Source: an uncultured Hyphomicrobiales bacterium
GTDB taxonomy: Bacteria > Pseudomonadota > Alphaproteobacteria > Rhizobiales > Beijerinckiaceae
NCBI GenBank assembly: GCA_903851305.1
Contig: CAINNX010000171.1
Span: 17,176-81,175 of the forward strand
DNA: 64,000 nt
Direction of reading: 5' to 3'
This document shows, in pieces, positions 54,341 through 61,422 of the stretch. Each line of letters starts with the position of its first letter. Within the stretch, counting starts at the first letter, position 1. The translations under genes were made by a program, and so were the position numbers. The notes beneath the pieces are model-generated. The model was not told the DNA's origin. It saw only the letters and a program-made list of their open reading frames with translations, and did no database searches.

Positions 54341-55174
54341 ATGAAAAATATTCTGGTTCCGGTCGAAACCCATTCAGCCATAGATTCCGTTCTGCAGATC
54401 GCTTTGCTGGCAGCGCGCCGCTTTGATTCCTACGTCGAGGGCATGCCGCTGGGCCCTGACTTGCCTGATCTGGTTGCTTTCGACATGCCGGTCAGTTGGA
54501 GCATGGCAGACCAGAACACCTGGAAAGAATTGGCCGATGAAGGCCATGAGCGGTTTGCCAGTGTCATGCGAGCGGCAGGTTTGGCCGAGCGTGGGCAAAG
54601 CCACCAGCAGCCCTCCTTCGGCTGGACAGGCGAGAGCGCTTTTGGCGAGAGTCAGATCGGCTCTTATGCGCGCATCTTCGATTGCTCTGTGCTGGGTCGC
54701 CCGGGCCCTGAACGTGGTGATCCGCGCATGGCCACCGCAGAGACGGTTTTGTTTGAAAGCGGCAAGCCGATCATTTTAGCGCCACCCAAAACACCAGAGA
54801 AGATGGGCGACACAGTTGTCATTGCCTGGAACAACAGTGTCGAGACTGCGCGCGCCAGCGCCATGGCCATGCCCTTCCTGAAGAAGGCGCAAAAAGTCAT
54901 CGTCATGACGGTCGAGGAATTCCGCTCCGAAGGCCCAGCCGGCGATCTCTATGCCGAAATGCTGCGCAATCATGGAATCAATGCCGAATTTATTCTGCGC
55001 AATGCCAAACACCGCAACAGCGGTGAAGCGGTGTTGCGTGGGGCTGAAGCCTTGGGCGCCGATCTGCTGATCAAAGGCGCTTACACGCAAAGCCGCCTGC
55101 GCCAGATGTTCTTTGGCGGCGCGACCAGCCACATTATGAACTTTGCTGAAATTCCGGTTTTGATGACGAGCTAA
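54341..55174 (+). CDS. Universal stress protein family, two-domain
   Basis: A 277-residue UspA-superfamily protein. The N-terminal half starts KNILVPVETHSAIDSVLQIALLAARRFDSYVEGM; the C-terminal half ends with LRGAEALGADLLIKGAYTQSRLRQMFFGGATSHIMNFAEIPVLMTS. This is the ATP-binding Usp signature G-2x-G-9x-G(S/T) in a form reading GAYTQSRLRQMFFGGATSHIM. The second domain includes VVIAWNNSVETARASAMAMPFLKKAQKVIVMTVEE. The role is unknown; relatives bind ATP under stress. ATG 54341 is used; the upstream ATG at 54248 lacks homology. Confidence 0.85.
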   Translation: MKNILVPVETHSAIDSVLQIALLAARRFDSYVEGMPLGPDLPDLVAFDMPVSWSMADQNTWKELADEGHERFASVMRAAGLAERGQSHQQPSFGWTGESAFGESQIGSYARIFDCSVLGRPGPERGDPRMATAETVLFESGKPIILAPPKTPEKMGDTVVIAWNNSVETARASAMAMPFLKKAQKVIVMTVEEFRSEGPAGDLYAEMLRNHGINAEFILRNAKHRNSGEAVLRGAEALGADLLIKGAYTQSRLRQMFFGGATSHIMNFAEIPVLMTS

Positions 55175-55177
55175 AGT

Positions 55178-56683
55178 TCAGACGCGGCGCATCGGATTGG
55201 TCCAAGCCAGGATCGATCCGATCGTTGTGATGCCAGACAATGTCAGAAACGCCACACGAAAAGCGGCTGTCACTTCTTCGGTGACGGCCAGTCGGCGCAT
55301 CGGCGACAGATCCGCCAGCGCCGCATGCGCATCCTGCAAAATAGCCCCGAACAATTTGGCGGCTTCCGGATCGCGCGTCGCCAATGTGGCAAACAGGATT
55401 GTGCTGATCGTTGCGGTCCCCAGCGATGCCCCAATCGAACGCGAGAGCTGCACAGAGCTGGAAGCCTGTCCCAATTGTTTGGGACCTGCCGCTGTTTGCA
55501 CGGTTACCTGTGCCACACCCATCACCGAGCCCATGGTGAAGCAATTGAACCAAAGCAAGAAGGCCAATTGCACCGTCGAAAAGCTCTGCCCGTAAAGCGC
55601 AAATACGACCAAACTGATACTGGTAAACATCAGCGTTATAGAGGGGACGATCATGGTCTTGCCGGTGCGCGTCACGATGCGCCCCGTCACAATCGAGCCA
55701 GACCCCACACCGGCAGTGATGGCCAAAAGCACAGTCGAAATATCGCCCGCGCTAGCTTGATGCACGGCACGCAAATAAAGCGGCATAAAAGCCACCAATG
55801 AGACGAGTGTTGCACCGTGACACGCCGCCATGAGATCGGCGCGCCAGATGGCTGCCTGACGCAACAGCCGCACAGGCAACAGTGGCGAGGGTGTTGAAAA
55901 TTCCCGCCGCATCAACAAGGCAAAAGACACAACAGCTACCACCAAAAGCGTGATGATAAGCGGTCGACGTGCAACATCAAAAGCACGCACCTGATCCATG
56001 GCCAACAAAATCGGAACGACAACGCCAGCAAAGAAAATCAAACCCGGAAAATCAAATTGCCAACCTGCCTGATGATTGCCTGGTCGCGCTTTGAGGCGCA
56101 GCGTCAAAGCAAAAGCAATCATCGCGGTTGGCACATGCAAAAGGAAAACAGCGCGCCATCCGAAAAGATCGGTCATAAAGGCACCTGCAATAGGGCCGAA
56201 AGCTGATGCAGTGACAGCAATGCCTGCGAGATAGCCTTGAAATTGTCCGCGTTGGCGCGGCGGCACGGCTTCGCCGATCAAGGCTTGTGAGAGCACCATC
56301 AAGCCGCCGCCGCCAAGGCCCTGCAAAAAGCGTGTGCCCGCCAGAATCCAGATGCTCGGCGCTAATGTGCAACCAATGCAGGCACAGATGTAGATTCCCA
56401 GCGCGATGAACATGAAGCGACGACGGCCATAAATATCACCGAGATAACCATAGACGGGGGCCGCTAGCGTCACTGCGATCAGATAGCCAATGACCGCCCA
56501 TGAGACGCGCTCCACCTCACCCAAGGCCGCCGCGATGGAGGGTAGCGCACTCGCCACAATGGTCTGGTCGCTCATGGCGATGAACATCGGCAGCATGATC
56601 GAGGGGAAAACCGTGAAGAACAGCTGACGTGTGCTGAGTTTGGCCTCGGGAGGCGCGGCGGGAATATCGGTGCCGCTGGTCAA
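55178..56683 (-). CDS. MFS drug efflux transporter, DHA2 (EmrB/QacA) type
   Basis: A 501-residue major-facilitator protein with about 14 hydrophobic segments. Motif A-like GYLGDIYGRRRFMFIALGIY, motif B/C-like GTRFLQGLGGGGLMVLSQALIGEAVPPRQRGQFQGYLAGIAVTASAFGPIAGAFMTDLFGWRAVFLLHVP and the DQTIVASALPSIAAALGE start are hallmarks of DHA2 exporters. The start codon is TTG 56683 with GAGG six bases upstream. No membrane-fusion protein gene is adjacent, so it may work alone in the inner membrane. The substrate is unknown. Confidence 0.9.
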   Translation of the reverse strand: MTSGTDIPAAPPEAKLSTRQLFFTVFPSIMLPMFIAMSDQTIVASALPSIAAALGEVERVSWAVIGYLIAVTLAAPVYGYLGDIYGRRRFMFIALGIYICACIGCTLAPSIWILAGTRFLQGLGGGGLMVLSQALIGEAVPPRQRGQFQGYLAGIAVTASAFGPIAGAFMTDLFGWRAVFLLHVPTAMIAFALTLRLKARPGNHQAGWQFDFPGLIFFAGVVVPILLAMDQVRAFDVARRPLIITLLVVAVVSFALLMRREFSTPSPLLPVRLLRQAAIWRADLMAACHGATLVSLVAFMPLYLRAVHQASAGDISTVLLAITAGVGSGSIVTGRIVTRTGKTMIVPSITLMFTSISLVVFALYGQSFSTVQLAFLLWFNCFTMGSVMGVAQVTVQTAAGPKQLGQASSSVQLSRSIGASLGTATISTILFATLATRDPEAAKLFGAILQDAHAALADLSPMRRLAVTEEVTAAFRVAFLTLSGITTIGSILAWTNPMRRV

Positions 56684-56821
56684 GGTCTACCTCTTGGATG
56701 GGGGAATCAGAGGCTCTGTTTAGAGCCTGACCATGACATAGGGCGCAGGGACGGCGCGCCAAGTCAATTGGCGCATGATGCGGCATCAGACGCAGCAAAC
56801 ATGCTTGCCAAGTCAGACAGG

Positions 56822-56845
56822 CGCTATATCCTAGAAGATATAACG
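56822..56845 (+). promoter_or_regulatory. ModE-type operator upstream of modA
   Basis: The inverted repeat CGCTATATC (56822-56830), six bases, then GATATAACG (56837-56845) matches the known ModE site CGNTATATA-N6-TATATAACG closely. It ends eight bases before the modA ATG, where binding would block transcription. Confidence 0.8.
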
Positions 56846-56853
56846 AGACCCCC

Positions 56854-57627
56854 ATGATCAACCGTCGTGCCCTTTTGACCCTCACCGCCTGCGCGAGCCT
56901 CGCGAGCCCGACCCGCGCGCAGCAGGTCAGCCGCCTGACGGTCTTTGCCGCCGCCAGCCTGAAAGAGGCGCTGGAGGCCATTGCCGTCGCCTATGGATCT
57001 AAAGGCAGGCCGGCGCCCGTCCTGTCGTTTGCAGGCTCTAACCAGCTTGCCCGGCAGATAGACCAAGGGGCTCCGGCCGATCTCTTTATCTCCGCAGATG
57101 AGGATTGGATGAACTGGCTGGCGGAGCGCAAACTGATCGTGCCCACCAGCCGCCTCGACCTTCTGGGCAATCGGCTGGTGTTGGTGGCACCGTCCGGCGG
57201 TGCACCTGTCACGATCAACGCAAAGCTTGATCTGACGGGTCTGCTCAAAGGTGGCCGCCTCGCTCTGCCTGACCCGCAAGCCGTGCCCGCTGGCAAATAT
57301 GCCAAAGCAGCCCTCATGCAACTTGGTCTTTTCGAGTCCATCAAAGACAAAATTGTCGGCACAGAAAATGTCCGCATGGCCTTGATGCTGGTGGCACGCG
57401 GCGAAGCCCCGCTTGGCATTGTCTATGCGACTGACGCGATGGCTGACAACAAGGTCAGTGTGATCGGCACATTTCCCTCTGATGCACATCCGCCCATCAT
57501 CTATCCTGCAGCACTGACCACCACTGCAAGGTTGGATGCGTCCGACTTTCTTGAATTTATCACAAGCCCGCGCGCGCAGGCCATCTTCACTGAGCGCGGA
57601 TTTACCCCCCTTGTGAGCGCCAGATGA
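56854..57627 (+). CDS. modA: Molybdate ABC transporter substrate-binding protein
   Basis: The periplasmic molybdate/tungstate-binding protein, 257 residues. A signal peptide (RRALLTLTACASLASPTRAQQ) is followed by LTVFAAASLKEALEAIAVAYGSKG, SFAGSNQLARQIDQGAPADLFISADEDWMNWL, NRLVLVAPSGG and LALPDPQAVPAGKYAKAALMQLGL, covering the oxyanion-contacting Ser and Tyr loops. It is first gene of modABC behind a ModE-type site. The modB start overlaps its stop as ATGA. Confidence 0.95.
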   Translation: MINRRALLTLTACASLASPTRAQQVSRLTVFAAASLKEALEAIAVAYGSKGRPAPVLSFAGSNQLARQIDQGAPADLFISADEDWMNWLAERKLIVPTSRLDLLGNRLVLVAPSGGAPVTINAKLDLTGLLKGGRLALPDPQAVPAGKYAKAALMQLGLFESIKDKIVGTENVRMALMLVARGEAPLGIVYATDAMADNKVSVIGTFPSDAHPPIIYPAALTTTARLDASDFLEFITSPRAQAIFTERGFTPLVSAR

Positions 57628-58316
57628 ATCTCTCCCTCGCCGACATCACCGCCATCTGGCTCAGCCTGAAAATCGCCTCTGTCGCAACATTGGTGAGTCT
57701 GCCCTTTGCCATTGCTGTGGCTTGGCTGCTCGCGCGGTGTGAGTTTTTTGGCAAGTCGGTAATCAATGGCCTTGTGCATTTGCCGCTCGTCTTGCCACCT
57801 GTCGTCACCGGCTATTTGCTCTTGATCGGATTTGGCAAACAAGGCCCTATCGGCGAGCTGCTCGAGTCATGTTGCGGGATTGTCATGTCGTTCCGCTGGA
57901 CGGGCGCGGCACTGGCTTGCGCCATTATGGCTTTTCCTTTGAGCGTGCGCGCCATTCGCCTGGCGCTTGAATCAGTCGACACAAAATTGGAAGCCGCCGC
58001 CAGCACATTGGGCGCAACGCCCTGGCATGTGTTTGCAACAATCACTGTCCCACTGGCCTTTCCTGGCATTCTGGCAGGCGCTGTTTTAGGCTTTGCAAAA
58101 GCTTTGGGTGAGTTTGGTGCCACCATCACCTTTGTCTCCAATATTCCAGGCGAAACACAGACCATTGCGACCGCCATTTATGGCCACACGCAATCACCCG
58201 GCGGTGATGCGCCTGCATTGCAATTGACCATGATCTCTGTGGCGATTGCCATGATCGCATTGATTGCATCAGAAATGCTGGCACGGCGTGTGTCACGAAA
58301 GGCGGCAGACCTATGA
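57624..58316 (+). CDS. modB: Molybdate ABC transporter permease
   Basis: An inner-membrane permease of 230 residues with five or six hydrophobic helices. Visible are ADITAIWLSLKIASVATLVSLPFAIAVAWLLARCEFFGKSVINGLVHLPLVLPPVVTGYLLL and the EAA loop AASTLGATPWHVFATITVPLAFPGILAGAVLGFAKALGEFGATITF. It overlaps both modA and modC by four bases (ATGA), a sign of tight coupling. Confidence 0.95.
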   Translation: MNLSLADITAIWLSLKIASVATLVSLPFAIAVAWLLARCEFFGKSVINGLVHLPLVLPPVVTGYLLLIGFGKQGPIGELLESCCGIVMSFRWTGAALACAIMAFPLSVRAIRLALESVDTKLEAAASTLGATPWHVFATITVPLAFPGILAGAVLGFAKALGEFGATITFVSNIPGETQTIATAIYGHTQSPGGDAPALQLTMISVAIAMIALIASEMLARRVSRKAADL

Positions 58317-58978
58317 GCCTGTCTTTCGAAATCCAGCATCGCACCGGGCGCTTCACGCTTGATCTTGCTCTGTCGTGCCAGGGACCGGTGACAGCTTTGT
58401 TTGGGCCATCAGGGGCTGGCAAAACGAGCGTGCTGAATATTCTGGCTGGCCTGATCCATCCACAATCGGGCCGGATTACGTTTCAAGGCGAGATCTGGCT
58501 GGATACGCACAAAAACATTTTTGTGCCCGCACATGCGCGCGCCATCGGTTATGTATTTCAAGATGGACGCCTGTTTCCGCATCTCAACGTGCGCCACAAT
58601 CTCGACTACGGCGCACATCTCTCCAAGGATCGGCCTGCACGCGCCTCTTTTGATGATGTGGTTGATCTGCTCGGCCTTAACGCGCTTTTGCAACGCCACC
58701 CACGTAATCTGTCGGGCGGCGAACAGCAGCGCGTGGCCATTGGCCGCGCGCTATTGGCGCGCCCGCGCCTTTTGCTGATGGATGAGCCGCTTGCAGCTCT
58801 TGATGTTGCGCGGCGTGAGGAGATCATGCCCTATTTGGAAAATCTGCGCGCGACCTACGCGCTGCCAACGGTCTATGTCAGCCATTCGATGCCAGAGGTG
58901 CGCCGTTTAGCCGATGAAATTGTTACGCTCGAAGCCAGCCATGTAACCAGCCATCATGCCAACGAACCTCAAGCCTGA
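58313..58978 (+). CDS. modC: Molybdate ABC transporter ATPase, short form
   Basis: The cytoplasmic ATPase of the molybdate importer. Walker A is GPSGAGKT, the Q-loop is in IGYVFQDGRLFPHLNVRHNL, the signature LSGGEQQRVAIGRALLARP and Walker B LLMDEPLAALD are clear, and the switch His is in VYVSHSMPEV. At 221 residues it lacks the C-terminal MOP/TOBE domain of about 130 residues that gives E. coli-type ModC its molybdate trans-inhibition. It ends inside the convergent modE gene (10-base overlap). Confidence 0.93.
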   Translation: MSLSFEIQHRTGRFTLDLALSCQGPVTALFGPSGAGKTSVLNILAGLIHPQSGRITFQGEIWLDTHKNIFVPAHARAIGYVFQDGRLFPHLNVRHNLDYGAHLSKDRPARASFDDVVDLLGLNALLQRHPRNLSGGEQQRVAIGRALLARPRLLLMDEPLAALDVARREEIMPYLENLRATYALPTVYVSHSMPEVRRLADEIVTLEASHVTSHHANEPQA

Positions 58979-59319
58979 GAAAAGTCCGAAAGCTTTGCTT
59001 CGAGTGCTTCGATACGCTGGGCAAATGTCGCACGCGATTCATGTTCAATGGCGCGATAATGGGCGATCAGCTCGCGGCCGAAACCGGTCAATTTAGCGCG
59101 CCCGCCACCCTTGCCGCCCAATTGGGTCTCCAGCACAGGCGTTGTGAACATGCGATTGACCTCATCGACCAGCAGCCAGGCCCGGCGATAGGACATATCC
59201 ATGGCGCGCGCTGCCGATGAAATGGAGCCGTGAGCCTCAATAATCTCCAGCAGACGCACCTTGCCATGGCCCAGATGGCGCCCATCATCAAAATCAATGC
59301 GAATGGTGACGCGTGTCAC
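58969..59319 (-). CDS. modE: ModE-like molybdate regulator, DNA-binding domain only
   Basis: A 116-residue winged-helix protein: GHGKVRLLEIIEAHGSISSAARAMDMSYRRAWLLVDEVNRMFTTPVLETQLGGKGGGRAKLTGFGRELIAHYRAIEHE is the standard ModE N-domain. The two C-terminal MOP domains that bind molybdate in E. coli ModE are missing, so how it senses metal is not evident. GTG 59319 is chosen, with GGAGG upstream. It is the likely repressor at the operator before modA. Confidence 0.92.
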   Translation of the reverse strand: MTRVTIRIDFDDGRHLGHGKVRLLEIIEAHGSISSAARAMDMSYRRAWLLVDEVNRMFTTPVLETQLGGKGGGRAKLTGFGRELIAHYRAIEHESRATFAQRIEALEAKLSDFSQA

Positions 59320-59495
59320 GCTGGCCTGCCTCCGGCACAAAATCGGGCCCGCCCATATGCCCAGTCCTGATCTTAGCCAGACCAAGCTTTTTGTCGAATG
59401 TTTCGGGCTTGATTTGAATGCCCTCATCCTTGATGCTGGGCCCCAAGCAACAAGAAGCGGCAGGTGCCCCAAAGAGGCCCGCCTGGGAGGACATG

Positions 59496-60647
59496 ATGGA
59501 TTTCGCGCTGCCCGAAGAACTGCGGATGCTCAAAGACAATCTGCGCCGCTATGTCGACAAGGAAATGATCCCCTTTGAGCGCGAGACCCTCGATGGCGAA
59601 GAGCTGAAGCCAGAATGGCGTGAGAAATTCCAGAAGGCCTCGAAAGAGCTCGGCATCTGGATGATGGAAGTGCCAGAAGAATTTGGCGGCCCGGGCCTTG
59701 GCATTCTGCCGCGCGTTGTCGTCTGGGAAGAGCTAGCCCGCACCATCGCCCTGCCGACCCGCGGCGAAAGCATGATGGGACCATCGGTGCGCGCCATTCT
59801 CTTCGCGCTGGAAGGCGAGCTACGCGAAAAATATCTGATGCCCGTGCTGCGCGGCGAAAAGCGCGCCTGCTTTGCGCAGACAGAACCAGATGCAGGCTCC
59901 GATCCTGGCTCTATGCGCACCACAGCGGTGCGTGATGGCGATGAATATATCATCAACGGTGTGAAGCGCTACATCAGCCATGCTGACAAGGCCGACTTCG
60001 CGCAAGTGATGGCCGCCACCGATCGCGCCAAAGGGTCGCGCGGTGGCATTTCCTGTTTTCTGGTTGATATGAATCTGCCCGGTGTGCGTATCACCACGAA
60101 ATACCAGACCATGATGGGCGATGCGCCATGCGAAATCGTCTTCGACAATGTCCGTGTGCCTGCCCAGAACCGCGTCGGCGAAGAAGGTGAAGGCTTTAAA
60201 TTCGGTCAGAAATGGCTGGGCGTGGGCCGCATCAAACATGGCGCACGTGCGCTGGGTGTGGCGGAACGCTGCCTTGATATGGCGATTGATTATGCCAAGC
60301 AGCGCGTCACCTTTGGCAAGCCTTTGTCTGAACGCCAAGCGATCCAGTTCATGCTGGTGGATTCCTATGTGGAACTGAAACAGGCGCGCCTCTTGGTTTA
60401 TGAAGCCGCCTGCAAAATGGATGCTGGCGAAGAGACGCGCGTGGATGCCTATATCTGCAAATCCAATGCGGATGAGATGGCGTTCCGCGTGGTCGACCGC
60501 TGCATGCAGGTGTTTGGTGGCATGGGTCTGACGACCGACCTGCCGATTGAAAAATTCTGGCGCCAGCAACGCTCGTTCCGCATCACCGAAGGCGCAACGG
60601 AAGTGATGAAAATGGTCATCGCGCGCCATCTGTTCAAGAAATCCTGA
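59496..60647 (+). CDS. Acyl-CoA dehydrogenase family protein
   Basis: An FAD enzyme introducing a trans-2 double bond into acyl-CoA or a related thioester. It is 383 residues with all family blocks: ELGIWMMEVPEEFGGPGLG, CFAQTEPDAGSDPGSMRTTAV, YIINGVKRYISHADKADF, FDNVRVPAQNRVGEEGEGF, ARALGVAERCLDMAIDYAKQRVTFGKPLSERQAIQFML, and the C-terminal RITEGATEVMKMVIARHL with the position of the catalytic Glu. ATG 59496 (or 59493) follows GGGAGG. The downstream Rid-like gene overlaps as TGATG. The substrate is unknown. Confidence 0.92.
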   Translation: MDFALPEELRMLKDNLRRYVDKEMIPFERETLDGEELKPEWREKFQKASKELGIWMMEVPEEFGGPGLGILPRVVVWEELARTIALPTRGESMMGPSVRAILFALEGELREKYLMPVLRGEKRACFAQTEPDAGSDPGSMRTTAVRDGDEYIINGVKRYISHADKADFAQVMAATDRAKGSRGGISCFLVDMNLPGVRITTKYQTMMGDAPCEIVFDNVRVPAQNRVGEEGEGFKFGQKWLGVGRIKHGARALGVAERCLDMAIDYAKQRVTFGKPLSERQAIQFMLVDSYVELKQARLLVYEAACKMDAGEETRVDAYICKSNADEMAFRVVDRCMQVFGGMGLTTDLPIEKFWRQQRSFRITEGATEVMKMVIARHLFKKS

Positions 60648-61333
60648 TGCTGGCCGCGCATTGGTCACGCCTCGACGGGCGCTTGCTCTATTGCCTCTCG
60701 CTCGTCGGCCGCGCTGAAGACAGCGTGGAAGAAGAGACCGCGCGCGTCATTGATGAAGCACTCGAGATCATCCGCGAGGAAGGTCTCGACAAGCGCCACA
60801 TCATCCGCTCGCGGCTATTCACCGACAGCCGCGAGAATCGCCAATTGGCCAGCGATGTGCGCCGCGCCACTCTCGTTGGCCCACTGCGGGGTGCCAGCTC
60901 CAGCTTTTTCGATGCAAGGCGCCTGCCCGAAGATGGGCGCGTGCAGCTTGATCTTGCCGTGCTGGTGCCCGATGAGCCGCGCGCAACGAAGACAATCATG
61001 GAATATGAGCCGGCGATTGCCCCACCCCGCTTCGTAAGCCTTGATGGGCTCGTCTTCCTGTCGGGCATCACCAGCACGACCCCGGGGCTTGGGGCCCAAA
61101 TACAGACAATCCGCCACAGCATCGATGAATCGCTCAGCCAGGCTGGCACGCGCCTCGAGCGGGCGCTGGCCTTCTCGGTCTTTCTGGCGCGCGAGGAAGA
61201 CCCGCGCGAGGCGCTGGACCTGCTCAGCCAGACATTCAGCACGTGCCCAGTCACACCCGTGCTGACACAGGTGGGTGGTTATTCGGCCCCTGAAAAGCGC
61301 ATCGAGATCGAAATCACCGCCGCTCTGGCCTGA
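60647..61333 (+). CDS. Tandem Rid-like (YjgF/RidA fold) protein
   Basis: A 228-residue protein that reads as two diverged YjgF/RidA-like halves. The N-half has VEEETARVIDEALEIIREEGLDKRHIIRSRLFTDSRENRQL; the C-half has PPRFVSLDGLVFLSGITSTTPGLGAQIQTIRHSIDESLSQAGTRLERALAFSVFLAREEDPREALDLLSQTF...PVLTQVGG. Canonical RidA deaminates reactive enamines/imines; I cannot confirm the catalytic Arg in either half. It is coupled to the acyl-CoA dehydrogenase (TGATG) and followed by the molybdenum hydroxylase, suggesting a shared catabolic pathway. Confidence 0.65.
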   Translation: MLAAHWSRLDGRLLYCLSLVGRAEDSVEEETARVIDEALEIIREEGLDKRHIIRSRLFTDSRENRQLASDVRRATLVGPLRGASSSFFDARRLPEDGRVQLDLAVLVPDEPRATKTIMEYEPAIAPPRFVSLDGLVFLSGITSTTPGLGAQIQTIRHSIDESLSQAGTRLERALAFSVFLAREEDPREALDLLSQTFSTCPVTPVLTQVGGYSAPEKRIEIEITAALA

Positions 61334-61422
61334 CCAGACTCTTGAGCTTTGCGCGCGAGCGCGGGATAAAGGCGCCAAGCAGCCCATGGGGCTCACGACA
61401 CACGACATTAGGGATGGAAATT

